Source: Eutrophobius brisbanensis
GTDB lineage: Bacteria; Pseudomonadota; Gammaproteobacteria; Eutrophobiales; Eutrophobiaceae
Reading direction: 5' to 3'
Assembly (NCBI GenBank): GCA_038131795.1
Contig: JAYPQE010000003.1
Span: 1,984,001-2,048,000, forward strand
Length of the DNA: 64,000 nt
Shown here piece after piece: positions 15,390-23,911 of the stretch. The position numbers were made by a program, and so were the translations under genes. Under the pieces are notes generated by a model, which had not been told where the DNA came from, did not search any database, and saw nothing but the letters and a program-made list of their open reading frames with translations. The number at the start of each line of letters is the position of its first letter. Positions within the stretch are counted from its first letter, which is position 1.

Positions 15390-16721
15390 ATGGAACACGA
15401 CGTGAAAAGCACAGATTTTGAAACCACAATTCATAATGCGATTGAATATGCCAAAAGCAAGGGTGCGACTGCTGCAGAGGCAAATATCGGCTCAGGAACC
15501 GGCTTTGCAGCCACGGCAAGACTGGGTGAGGCAGAAACCATAGAACATCAGAATGATAAAGGCTTAAGCGTCACGATCTATGTTGGCACAAAAAAAGGCA
15601 GTGCCAGCACTTCTGACTTTTCCCAAAAAGCACTGGAAGAAACTATCGACGCTGCCTATGCAATTGCAAATAACTCCAGTGAAGATGAATTTGCTGGACT
15701 CATAGACCCTGTATATCTGGCAACGGAGATCCCCGATCTTGAGCTTGCCAATAACTGGGACATCACAACCGAATCAGCCATTGAAATGGCCATTGAATGC
15801 GAAACGATCGCCAGAGAATATGATAACAGGATCGCTAATTCCGAGGGGGCTACGGTACAAACGTATTACGGCCAACACCATTACGGTAATAGCCATGGTT
15901 TTATCGGCGGCTGGGACTGGACCACACACTCCATCGATTGTAGCGTCATAGCACAAGCAAACGGAGAAATGCAAAGGGACGGCTGGTATACACGCAGCCG
16001 CTACCAGGCGGGACTGGAAGATAGTAGAGAAGTAGCAAGAAAGGCTGCCAGTAGAGCGCTTGCCCGCCTCGGCTCACGCAAGATTCCTACCCAGTCTGTG
16101 CCCGTAATATTTGAGTCGCAAATTGCTTCCAGCCTGATAGGCTCTCTGGTTAATGGGATATCTGGAAGCGCACAGTATCGAAAATCCACATTTCTACTGG
16201 ACAAGATCGGGGACAAACTATTCCCTGACTACATCAATATCTCTGAGCAACCGCATATTAAAAAAGCCATTGGCAGCACACCGTTTGATAATGATGGCAT
16301 GGCAACCAAAGACAGGTTAATCATCCAGGACGGTGTATTACAAGGGTATATACTTAGTGCCTATTCAGCCAGAAAACTTGACATGAAACCCACCGGCAAC
16401 GCAGGTGGTGTGCACAACCTTATTATTGATCCCGGGACAGATGACCTTAATGCCATGGTTCAGGCCATGGGCAGGGGATTGCTGGTTACTGAGCTGATTG
16501 GATTTGGTGTAAACCAGGTGACGGGAGACTACTCTCGCGGTGCAGCGGGATTCTGGGTAGAAAAAGGCGAAATTCAATATCCTGTTGAAGAAATCACCAT
16601 TGCCGGCAACCTGGCTGAAATGTTCAGGCAAATTGTGGCAACCGGCAAGGATATAGATACCCGTGGAAATATTCAGTCCGGCTCAATCTGGATTGAAAAT
16701 ATGACTGTTGCAGGCAATTAA
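15390..16721 (+). CDS. pmbA: Metalloprotease PmbA/TldE
   Basis: Subunit of the TldD-TldE heterodimer, which trims peptides such as microcin B17 precursor and CcdA. The 443 residues match PmbA. Characteristic stretches include the NxEG segment (about 147-150), the TGNAGGVHNL segment near residue 335 and the DYSRGAAGFWV segment near 375. Like TldE it lacks the zinc-binding HExxxH motif of TldD, so catalysis would depend on the partner, which is not in this window. It is divergent from uvrD with a 51-base gap. The start could be a few codons later (for example KSTDFE), but the chosen ATG gives normal length. Confidence 0.93.
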   Translation: MEHDVKSTDFETTIHNAIEYAKSKGATAAEANIGSGTGFAATARLGEAETIEHQNDKGLSVTIYVGTKKGSASTSDFSQKALEETIDAAYAIANNSSEDEFAGLIDPVYLATEIPDLELANNWDITTESAIEMAIECETIAREYDNRIANSEGATVQTYYGQHHYGNSHGFIGGWDWTTHSIDCSVIAQANGEMQRDGWYTRSRYQAGLEDSREVARKAASRALARLGSRKIPTQSVPVIFESQIASSLIGSLVNGISGSAQYRKSTFLLDKIGDKLFPDYINISEQPHIKKAIGSTPFDNDGMATKDRLIIQDGVLQGYILSAYSARKLDMKPTGNAGGVHNLIIDPGTDDLNAMVQAMGRGLLVTELIGFGVNQVTGDYSRGAAGFWVEKGEIQYPVEEITIAGNLAEMFRQIVATGKDIDTRGNIQSGSIWIENMTVAGN

Positions 16722-16799
16722 ACATAATAGAGAGGGTCATTCTCTGTAGAATAATCACAAATATGCAGGTAGGATCCTGCCTAAAACGCGACCAATCAC

Positions 16800-17753
16800 A
16801 TGAACCTGGCCGAGCAAAATATACCGAAAAAACCTGTGAAAACCAGTATTTCTGAGGTAATCGCAACAGCCAATCAGATTATCCTCGGTAAGGAAGAGGT
16901 CATTCGCCTCGCGCTGGTCTGTATGGTTGCCAGGGGGCATTTACTCATTGAAGACACGCCTGGCGTGGGGAAAACCACCCTGGCACATGTTTTGGCAAAG
17001 ACGCTGGGACTGAGTTATCAACGCATTCAATTTACCAGTGACATGCTTCCCGCCGATATTCTTGGTGTTTCCGTATTTGACAGGCAATCCGGAAAATTTG
17101 AGTTTCATCCGGGCCCCATCTTCTCGCAGTTTATACTTGCCGATGAAGTTAATCGTGCTACCCCCAGGGCACAGAGCGCCTTGCTGGAGGCGATGGAAGA
17201 AAATCAAATCACCCTGGAGGGCGAAACCCGCCGGTTACCAGAACCTTTTTTTGTGATTGCCACCCAAAACCCGTCTAATCAGATCGGCACATTTCCGTTA
17301 CCCGAATCTCAGCTGGACAGGTTTATGATGAGGTTGCACCTGGGCTACCCGGACAATCATGCCGAACGCGAATTACTGAAAGGCAGAGACAGGCGGGAAA
17401 TGCTAACTGAAATACAGGCTGTCATTTCACCTGATCAACTGATCGTTTTACAAAATCAAACACCAGGAGTAACAGTATCTGACGCGATACTGGATTACTT
17501 ACAGGATATACTGGAGTACAGCAGGGTTTCCCCGGATTTTAATGGGGGCTTATCACCGCGCGCGGGCCTTGCGGTGTTGCGATGTTCACAGGCCTGGGCA
17601 TTATTGGACAATCGATCCCATGTCATTCCTGAAGACATACAGTCGGTTTTACCCAGCGTTGTCACTCACCGACTACACCCGACAAACGAAAAATATAGCC
17701 ATTCACCTGACATGGTGTCAGATCTCTTAATCAAGCACGTACCGATCCCCTGA
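16800..17753 (+). CDS. MoxR-family AAA+ ATPase
   Basis: Cytosolic AAA+ chaperone-like ATPase. The 317 residues are typical. Walker A is GVGKTT at about 55-60, Walker B is ILADEVNRA near 115-123, and sensor 1 lies in ATQNP. It heads a three-gene operon with DUF58 and transglutaminase-membrane proteins, the standard MoxR-DUF58-TgpA set. In such sets the ATPase is thought to remodel or activate a partner at the envelope, but the substrate is unknown. The DUF58 gene begins 26 bases downstream. Confidence 0.93.
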   Translation: MNLAEQNIPKKPVKTSISEVIATANQIILGKEEVIRLALVCMVARGHLLIEDTPGVGKTTLAHVLAKTLGLSYQRIQFTSDMLPADILGVSVFDRQSGKFEFHPGPIFSQFILADEVNRATPRAQSALLEAMEENQITLEGETRRLPEPFFVIATQNPSNQIGTFPLPESQLDRFMMRLHLGYPDNHAERELLKGRDRREMLTEIQAVISPDQLIVLQNQTPGVTVSDAILDYLQDILEYSRVSPDFNGGLSPRAGLAVLRCSQAWALLDNRSHVIPEDIQSVLPSVVTHRLHPTNEKYSHSPDMVSDLLIKHVPIP

Positions 17754-17779
17754 TTCCTGAAAAACTGGGAGCAGCCGGA

Positions 17780-18745
17780 ATGTCTGACTCAATCATCCTG
17801 GAACAAAACTCTGCCAACGCGCAAACTAATCAGGCGGCCAGCAGAAAGCGCCTGTATATATTTCCTACCCGACATGGACTGGTCTTTGCACTGATGTTGA
17901 TGGTCATGTTGATGGGGTCGGTAAATTACACCAACAGCATGGCCTATATGCTGACCTTTCTGCTCGCCAGTCTTTATATTGTATGCATGCTGCACACCTA
18001 CCGAAACCTCAAGGGTCTGGTGTTCAAAACCAATAATGCCAAAGCGGTGTTTGCAGGTGAAACGGCAGAATTTCCACTGGTTTTAATCAACAGGACAACA
18101 ACGGATCGTCATAGCATCTCCATCCATCCCTGGCCCAAAAAGCGTACTGGCAATCGGGCCCAATACCGGGGGGGTGAATTTCATAACATTGTCCCCGGGG
18201 AAATACATAAAGGAGTGATGCCGGTAATTACGCACACTCGAGGCAAACTGCTGCCAGGAAGACTAAGGATCTATTCAACCTATCCGCTGGGATTATTTCG
18301 CACGTGGTCTTATATACACTGTACCAGTTATTGTCTGGTCTACCCGAAACCGGAAGGCTCGCCAGTCCTCCCTCAATGCTCAGAAGATCTGACCTGTGAT
18401 CACTATGGAGAACAGGTTGGGATAGATGATTTTATAGGCGTTAGACAATACCAACCTGGCGACTCCATTAAAAATATAGACTGGAAAGCTTTGTCAAAAG
18501 AGCAGGGCGTTTTAAGCAAAAAATTTTCTGGCAGTGGCGCCAGACAGCTTGTTCTGCATTGGGAACAGACCAGACACATAGGGGATGTAGAAAAAAGACT
18601 CTCTCAACTTGCGCTATGGGTAATGACTGCTGAACAGGAGGGTATTCGATACAGCCTTGAGTTGCCTGATACTAAAATACCCATCGGTAATGGTGATTCA
18701 CATAAGCACCAATGCCTCAAGGCACTGGCCAATTATGGTAACTAG
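17780..18745 (+). CDS. DUF58-domain membrane protein
   Basis: Membrane-anchored partner of MoxR. Two adjacent hydrophobic segments at about residues 33-51 and 55-70 form a hairpin anchor. The DUF58 signature IDWKALSKEQ, with the preceding RQYQPGDS, lies at about 215-245. The 321 residues match the family. A GGAG ribosome site precedes the ATG. The stop is overlapped by the transglutaminase gene start by 11 bases, so translation of the two is probably coupled. The family has a von Willebrand A-like domain tied to protein interaction; the exact function is unknown. Confidence 0.92.
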   Translation: MSDSIILEQNSANAQTNQAASRKRLYIFPTRHGLVFALMLMVMLMGSVNYTNSMAYMLTFLLASLYIVCMLHTYRNLKGLVFKTNNAKAVFAGETAEFPLVLINRTTTDRHSISIHPWPKKRTGNRAQYRGGEFHNIVPGEIHKGVMPVITHTRGKLLPGRLRIYSTYPLGLFRTWSYIHCTSYCLVYPKPEGSPVLPQCSEDLTCDHYGEQVGIDDFIGVRQYQPGDSIKNIDWKALSKEQGVLSKKFSGSGARQLVLHWEQTRHIGDVEKRLSQLALWVMTAEQEGIRYSLELPDTKIPIGNGDSHKHQCLKALANYGN

Positions 18746-20729
18746 TAGATTAATCTCGGGACACAGCAGAATCTCGCCAGAACTGCTCTGGTTGAGCACC
18801 GGGATTGGCATGTGTGTCCTGCCCCACACTATGCATATCCCTGCCTGGGCCTCTTTAATCTTCTTCAGCCTTTTGGCGATCCGGATACTGTTGAGAGAAA
18901 AGACAGTTAAAAAATATTTTGTCACTATGTTGTTTTTCCGCCTGCTGGTAGGAGGCATGATATTTTCTGGAGTCTTTATCACCTATGGGACCATGGTGGG
19001 CAGGGACGCAGGTGTCACGCTGCTGGTCTTGCTCGGCGGGATGAAATTACTTGAGATTAAGGCGGAAAGAGACTATTTCATATCCGTATACATAGGGTTT
19101 TTGTTGATTCTGACCAAGTTCTTCTACTTGCAAACCCTGCCTATCAGTCTGTACATGGGAGTTGCCGTACTGGTTTTGATTGCATCGCTGGTGAGCTTTA
19201 ATGACAGGGGGGCATCATTTAACCTTGCCGGACGTATTAAGATAGCCGCTGGACTGTATGTCTATGCATTGCCCCTGATGCTGATCATGTTTTTGCTGTT
19301 CCCTCGCGTGTCAGGCCCACTATGGGGGCTTCCCAAAGACGCCCAATCCGGTATTTCCGGCATAGATGATGAAATGGTCCCCGGATCAATTAGTGAACTT
19401 ATTCTTTCCGATGAGGTTGCGTTCAGAGTTGAATTTAATGGCCCTATTCCCGAACGCTCCAAATTATACTGGCGCGGTCCAGTATTGTGGCACACAGATG
19501 GATTTAAATGGGTACCGGATATCCCGGACGAACCAGACTTAACCGTCAACTACAATTCCGACCCGCTGAATTACACAGTCACCCTGGAACCCACAGATAA
19601 AAACTGGCTGTTCTCACTGGACATCCCGAGTCAGGCAGCAGAAGACTCACGACTTACCCACGACCTGCAGCTTAGAACCCGACGGTCAGTTATTAACAGA
19701 ACCCGCTATGAATTAAGTTCATACATTGACTACGAGATGCATTCCAATAACCCGGAAGAACTGGAAGACGCCTTGCAACTACCCGGAAACTATCACCCCA
19801 AAACCATTGAACTGGCCAGATCCTGGCGCCGGGAAGGTCTAAGTGACCGGGGAATAATCGACAGGGCGTTAACGCATTTCAACCAGGAAACCTTTTACTA
19901 CACATTGACGCCGCCAATATTTATCAACAACAACATTGATGAATTCATGTTTGAATCCAGGCAGGGTTTTTGTGAGCATTACGCTGCCGCATTTACCATA
20001 CTCATGCGCGCTGCAGGCATCCCCACGCGTGTTGTGACGGGATACCAGGGAGGGACGATAAATCCAGTTGGACAATACCTGATCGTATACCAGCGGGATG
20101 CACACGCCTGGACCGAGGTCTGGTTGGGCGATGAGGGTGGCTGGGTCAGGGTAGATCCCACGTCTGCCGTTTCGCCTTCACGTGTGACCCAGGGCATAGA
20201 AAGCGCACTTCCAGATACACTGATAAATGTCCCTCCCAGTATTTTTAATAATGGTTTTTCAAGGGACATCTGGGAAAACATGAGCAATACCTTTGATGCC
20301 ATAAACAATCGTTGGAATCAATGGGTCCTGGGCTATGATCGTAACCGACAAAGGTTTTTTCTGAGCCAACTTGGACTGGGCGAGCTGAGAAGAAAAGAAT
20401 TAATGATAGGCCTGATTGTCATGTTGACTATCAGCCTTGTCATTATCAGTTATGGAATGTTCAGTCGAACAGCAATCCAGTCCGATAAAGCAAGAACCTG
20501 GCATGAAAAATTCAAACAGAGATTATCCACCTGCGGTATTCAAATTTATGATTATGAAGGACCGGCAGACCTTGCAAAAAGAGCAGCGACACAAAGAAAA
20601 GACCTTGCAAAATCAATTCATGAAATCTCCCAGACATATATAGATGTCCGTTATAAAGGCAAGCTGGAATTTCTGGAGCAACTGGAACGCCAGGTAAGAC
20701 ACTTCAAGCCTGCAAAAACCCCTGGATAA
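18735..20729 (+). CDS. TgpA-type transglutaminase membrane protein (DUF3488)
   Basis: Inner-membrane protein with a periplasmic transglutaminase-like domain, related to TgpA of Pseudomonas. I use the ATG at 18735 (664 residues); the longer frame from 18657 would overlap DUF58 by 89 bases and adds non-hydrophobic residues. Several membrane helices occupy about 15-215. The papain-like triad is visible: Cys in QGFCEHYAA, His in DAHAWTEVW and Asp in RVDPTSAV. One more helix (about 560-580) and a cytosolic tail with a DUF4129-like end follow. It closes the MoxR-DUF58 operon; the macrodomain gene starts 5 bases later. Its role is unresolved, though TgpA is reported essential in P. aeruginosa. Confidence 0.93.
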   Translation: MVTSRLISGHSRISPELLWLSTGIGMCVLPHTMHIPAWASLIFFSLLAIRILLREKTVKKYFVTMLFFRLLVGGMIFSGVFITYGTMVGRDAGVTLLVLLGGMKLLEIKAERDYFISVYIGFLLILTKFFYLQTLPISLYMGVAVLVLIASLVSFNDRGASFNLAGRIKIAAGLYVYALPLMLIMFLLFPRVSGPLWGLPKDAQSGISGIDDEMVPGSISELILSDEVAFRVEFNGPIPERSKLYWRGPVLWHTDGFKWVPDIPDEPDLTVNYNSDPLNYTVTLEPTDKNWLFSLDIPSQAAEDSRLTHDLQLRTRRSVINRTRYELSSYIDYEMHSNNPEELEDALQLPGNYHPKTIELARSWRREGLSDRGIIDRALTHFNQETFYYTLTPPIFINNNIDEFMFESRQGFCEHYAAAFTILMRAAGIPTRVVTGYQGGTINPVGQYLIVYQRDAHAWTEVWLGDEGGWVRVDPTSAVSPSRVTQGIESALPDTLINVPPSIFNNGFSRDIWENMSNTFDAINNRWNQWVLGYDRNRQRFFLSQLGLGELRRKELMIGLIVMLTISLVIISYGMFSRTAIQSDKARTWHEKFKQRLSTCGIQIYDYEGPADLAKRAATQRKDLAKSIHEISQTYIDVRYKGKLEFLEQLERQVRHFKPAKTPG

Positions 20730-20734
20730 ATCTC

Positions 20735-21280
20735 TTGAAAACCAACATTCCTGGCAAATCAATCCGACTTGAAACAGTAATAGGGGACATTACCGAACAA
20801 CCTGATATAGACATTATCGTAAATGCGGCAAATGCCCAACTGCAACCTGGCGGAGGCGTAGCGGGGGCAATTCATTCCCGGGCCGGCCCGGGGCTGGCCG
20901 ATGAATGTCGCCCCCTGGCACCGATAAATGCAGGAGATGCCGTGATAACAGGCGCACATGCGCTGCCTAATAAACATATAATTCACTGCCTCGGTCCGGT
21001 CTGCGGGGTCGACCGTCCCGCCGAAAAACTCCTGGCATCCTGTTACCGCAGCGCACTAAATCTCGCCGAATCCAATGCTGCTGCCAGTATTGCTTTCCCT
21101 GCCATATCCACAGGCATATTTGGATACCCGTTCGATGAGGCGTTAGCCATTGCCCTGGACACCATTATCCATTTTAATGGTTATGAGAACCTTCAGGTTG
21201 TGAGGATCGTATTATGGGACCAAAATGATTATGAATCTGCTCTTAATATTATCCAACTTCAGTTAAACAATACAATTTAG
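20735..21280 (+). CDS. Macrodomain protein (O-acetyl-ADP-ribose deacetylase-like)
   Basis: Predicted ADP-ribose-binding hydrolase of the YmdB/MacroD class. The 181 residues form one macrodomain. The signatures IVNAANAQLQPGGGVAGAIH (about 29-48) and the diphosphate loop ISTGIFGYP (about 127-135) are both intact. The frame begins with TTG at 20735, five bases after the transglutaminase stop, with GGA about 8 bases ahead; no nearby ATG gives the full domain. Tight spacing suggests it is the last gene of the MoxR operon. Substrate could be O-acetyl-ADP-ribose or mono-ADP-ribosylated protein; sequence alone cannot decide. Confidence 0.9.
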   Translation: MKTNIPGKSIRLETVIGDITEQPDIDIIVNAANAQLQPGGGVAGAIHSRAGPGLADECRPLAPINAGDAVITGAHALPNKHIIHCLGPVCGVDRPAEKLLASCYRSALNLAESNAAASIAFPAISTGIFGYPFDEALAIALDTIIHFNGYENLQVVRIVLWDQNDYESALNIIQLQLNNTI

Positions 21281-21320
21281 TTCATGGAACATAAAAGCAA
21301 AATGTCTATCAAATTTCTGT

Positions 21321-21346
21321 GTAACCCAAATAACATGATGTTCGAA
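21321..21346 (+). promoter_or_regulatory. ECF sigma (SigF-class) promoter of the bufferin cassette
   Basis: GTAACC at 21321-21326, exactly 16 bases, then CGAA at 21343-21346. From memory this is the GTAACC-N16-CGAA motif of Caulobacter SigF promoters, which drive bufferin genes under metal stress. It lies about 70 bases before the precursor ATG, leaving a leader of about 60 bases. No sigma or anti-sigma gene is in the window. Confidence 0.7.
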
Positions 21347-21414
21347 TGTAATAACCACAACAATTAAATATGTAGTAATTAAAAAACCTTAACTGTAAAT
21401 ATCGGGAGAAACTC

Positions 21415-21681
21415 ATGAAAAAAATAAATAAATCCGTTGCGGTCACCAGCGCCATCACTGCCGCCCTGTTACTGGCATCCTCAGGCCCTGCCGTTGCCCA
21501 AAGCGGAAGTATGGAAAAATGTTATGGTATTGCAAAAGCAGGAAAAAATGACTGCGCGGCAGGCCCTGGCATATCCTGTGCCGGCACCAGCACAGTCGAT
21601 GGTCAGGGCGATGCCTGGATGCTTGTGCCTGCCGGCACCTGTGAAAAGATAGTCGGCGGATCGTTAACGGCCAAAAAATAA
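21415..21681 (+). CDS. bufA1: Bufferin-type RiPP precursor BufA1 (DUF2282)
   Basis: Ribosomally made, post-translationally modified peptide of the bufferin family, thought to bind copper in the periplasm. The 88 residues begin with a Sec-type signal peptide (about 1-29, cleavage after AVAQ). The mature part has four cysteines at 36, 47, 55 and 76, in the contexts MEKCYG, KNDCAA, ISCAGTS and GTCEKIVGG that define DUF2282. In family members some of these cysteines become thiooxazoles made by the DUF692 enzyme encoded next door. A GGGAGA ribosome site precedes the ATG. An intrinsic terminator follows 23 bases after the stop, so the precursor is probably transcribed more than the rest of the cassette. 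Confidence 0.93.
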   Translation: MKKINKSVAVTSAITAALLLASSGPAVAQSGSMEKCYGIAKAGKNDCAAGPGISCAGTSTVDGQGDAWMLVPAGTCEKIVGGSLTAKK

Positions 21682-21704
21682 TATGCGCCATTCATGAGAT
21701 ATGG

Positions 21705-21735
21705 AAAGGCCGGTGGACAGACACCGGCCTTTTTT
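21705..21735 (+). terminator. Intrinsic terminator/attenuator between bufA1 and bufB
   Basis: A perfect 11-bp stem (AAAGGCCGGTG with CACCGGCCTTT, 21705-21715 and 21722-21732), a 6-base loop and a T-run to 21735. It sits after the precursor gene and before the maturase start, so it should act as a partial terminator setting precursor-to-enzyme ratio. Confidence 0.9.
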
Positions 21736-21753
21736 ATTGACCTTAATATCATT

Positions 21754-22617
21754 ATGCAATTTATGTTACCCGCAAGAGCAGGCATAAGCCTGAAGGCCAG
21801 ACATTACAGTTTAATACTCGAATCTGCCCCTGATATCGGGTGGTTTGAAATTCACCCTGAAAATTATATGGGCAATGGAGGCGCGCCACATCAGTACCTG
21901 ACAGCTATTCGCAATGAATACCCCATATCCATGCACGGTGTCGGGATGTCTTTAGGCTCAGCATCCGACATTGACCAATCTCATTTAGATGCATTATCTT
22001 TGCTGGTTAAGCGCTATCAACCGGAACAAATCTCGGAACACTTGTCCTGGAGCAGAATGGACAGCACTTATGTAAATGATTTACTGCCACTGCCGTATAA
22101 TGATGAGAGCCTGCAGGTAATGATTAACAATATTGATCTTGTCCAAACTGCATTGGGCAGAAAAATTTTGATAGAAAATCCTTCGGCTTATCTGGCATTC
22201 GATAACAATGAATACAGCGAGCCGGCGTTTTTAAATGCGCTGGTTAAGCACAGTGGATGTGGCCTGCTGCTGGATGTTAATAATATATTTGTTTCCGCCT
22301 GCAATCAGGGCTTTGATCTATGCAGGTATCTATCTGATTTAAATATGGAGCCAGTAGAAGAAATACACCTTGCAGGACATGCAGTGCATGACATAGACGG
22401 TCAGGAAATACGGATCGACAACCATGGTTCCAATGTCATTAACGACGTTTGGAAACTATACGAAACCGCAATCAAGCTGATAAACAAACGGGCACCCACG
22501 TTGATTGAATGGGATACAGATGTCCCCGAGCTTTCGATATTGATATCGGAAATGAAACAAGCGGACAGCATAATGAATCAAGCCTTAACACGCTCAAAGA
22601 AAACGGTTGCGGTATGA
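21754..22617 (+). CDS. bufB: DUF692 MNIO maturase BufB
   Basis: Multinuclear non-heme iron-dependent oxidative enzyme that modifies precursor cysteines, related to MbnB and HvfB. I place the start at the ATG at 21754 (287 residues) or the in-frame ATG at 21763, because a start at 21694 would precede the terminator hairpin and add residues foreign to the family. Family motifs are intact: LPARAGISLKARHY at the N terminus, WFEIHPENYMG (about 30-40), SMHGVGMSLGS (about 59-69), SEHLSW, LLLDVNNIFVSA and EIHLAGH, which supply the His, Glu and Asp metal ligands of the TIM barrel. Its stop overlaps the bufC start (ATGA). Confidence 0.93.
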   Translation: MQFMLPARAGISLKARHYSLILESAPDIGWFEIHPENYMGNGGAPHQYLTAIRNEYPISMHGVGMSLGSASDIDQSHLDALSLLVKRYQPEQISEHLSWSRMDSTYVNDLLPLPYNDESLQVMINNIDLVQTALGRKILIENPSAYLAFDNNEYSEPAFLNALVKHSGCGLLLDVNNIFVSACNQGFDLCRYLSDLNMEPVEEIHLAGHAVHDIDGQEIRIDNHGSNVINDVWKLYETAIKLINKRAPTLIEWDTDVPELSILISEMKQADSIMNQALTRSKKTVAV

Positions 22618-23402
22618 GCGTACAATTATCACTGCTTGAATTACAACGCCAATTTGCCCGTTGCCTGATGGATCCTGAACTCTCGGCTGATTCATTGCCC
22701 ATTATTGATTTGGGTAACACACAAAATAATAAACGGCTGGATGTTTATCGTAACAATGTCTTTCATTCATTGCTAACCGCACTGGCTGACCTGTGCCCCG
22801 TATTCAAGCGGTTAACTGGTGATGAATTTTTTAATGGCACGGGCATTGCCTACCTGAAGCAACATCCCCCTGCTCAGGCCGCCATGGTTCATTTTGGCTC
22901 ATGCTTTCCAGCCTTTCTCAAGGGTTTTGAACATACCCATGAACATGCATGGCTAATAGATATTGCCCGCCTTGAGCTGGCTCTTCACCAGTCATACCAT
23001 GCGGCCGATTCCACACCTGTTGATACCAGTACACTCGCGGCTATTCCCGCAGAAGATTTGGCACACATGAAAGTAAATCTATCGCCCGCCGTTAGACTCA
23101 TACACTCTGCGTTTCCAATTTACCAGATATGGCTGGCCAACCAAAACGAAGCCGACAACGATGAAACCATTGATCTTGACTCCGGCACAAATCACTTATG
23201 CATCTACCGTCCCGAATATGATGTCCTGGTAAATGAACTCGACCCCGGAACATACGGCTTCCTGTCCAGGCTATCCGAAGGCAGTACCCTGGAGGAGGCC
23301 ATCATAAACACTGGCACTGCCGTCCCAGGCTTTGCTGCAGACAAGGCCCTGGCATTCTGTCTGGACAAAAAGCTGATTGAAAATATTGTCGAGGATGCAT
23401 AA
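22614..23402 (+). CDS. bufC: DUF2063 partner protein BufC
   Basis: Likely precursor-recognition partner of the maturase, comparable to MbnC/HvfC. The 262 residues start at the ATG at 22614, which overlaps the bufB stop as ATGA; the longer frame from 22509 runs antiparallel to family length and is not used. The N-terminal DUF2063 domain shows LLELQRQFARCL and the RLDVYRNNVFHSLLTAL stretch typical of the family. The C-terminal half is winged-helix-like, ending in an EEAIINTGT segment. Its stop overlaps the next ATG by one base (TAATG). All three enzyme genes are thus translationally coupled. Confidence 0.9.
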   Translation: MSVQLSLLELQRQFARCLMDPELSADSLPIIDLGNTQNNKRLDVYRNNVFHSLLTALADLCPVFKRLTGDEFFNGTGIAYLKQHPPAQAAMVHFGSCFPAFLKGFEHTHEHAWLIDIARLELALHQSYHAADSTPVDTSTLAAIPAEDLAHMKVNLSPAVRLIHSAFPIYQIWLANQNEADNDETIDLDSGTNHLCIYRPEYDVLVNELDPGTYGFLSRLSEGSTLEEAIINTGTAVPGFAADKALAFCLDKKLIENIVEDA

Positions 23403-23878
23403 TGACTGGCCACCTGATAAATAGTTTAAATAAATTACTCAGGCTACTCTCAATGCTGCCTGAATCTGCCATACAGCTAATATCAAGGTTTGCTGTTGCA
23501 TCTGTGTTCTGGAATTCTGCACAGACCAAGATTACCGGTGGCGAGTTGTTTGGACAGAGCTGGAAATTCTGGAATGTAACAGACAACACCCTGTTCTTAT
23601 TTCAATATGAATATACCGTCCCGGCATTGTCCCACCAGGTAGCTGCATACCTGGCTACATTTGGAGAGTTTTTCCTGTCTCTGGCCATTGTTTTTGGAAT
23701 AGCAACACGGCTTGGCGCGCTGGGGTTACTCGCGATGACGGCCGTCATTCAGATATTTGTTTATCCTCAAGCCTGGGGCGTACATATCCTTTGGGCATCC
23801 ATCCTTTTATACTTAATAAAGCGTGGGGGCGGAAAAATTTCCCTGGACTATTTTCTGGCCAAAAGATTTATGCCTTAA
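23402..23878 (+). CDS. bufD: DoxX-family membrane protein BufD
   Basis: Integral membrane protein closing the bufferin cassette. The 158 residues hold about four hydrophobic segments, with the DoxX pattern RFAVASVFWNSAQTKI near 25-40 and the ATRLGALGLLAMTAVIQ segment near 100-116. DoxX proteins recur in DUF692/DUF2063 operons; a role in quinone-linked or metal-related redox is suggested for relatives but unproven here. It starts inside the bufC stop codon (TAATG). msbA lies convergent 33 bases away, so no further gene belongs to this operon. Confidence 0.88.
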   Translation: MTGHLINSLNKLLRLLSMLPESAIQLISRFAVASVFWNSAQTKITGGELFGQSWKFWNVTDNTLFLFQYEYTVPALSHQVAAYLATFGEFFLSLAIVFGIATRLGALGLLAMTAVIQIFVYPQAWGVHILWASILLYLIKRGGGKISLDYFLAKRFMP

Positions 23879-23911
23879 ATTAATGGCCCAAAGAAATTTT
23901 ATTGCTGCACG

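Noticed and set aside
21694..21753. Upstream start for the DUF692 gene
   Set aside because: It lies before the intrinsic terminator and would encode residues from the hairpin; the ATG at 21754 matches the family N terminus.
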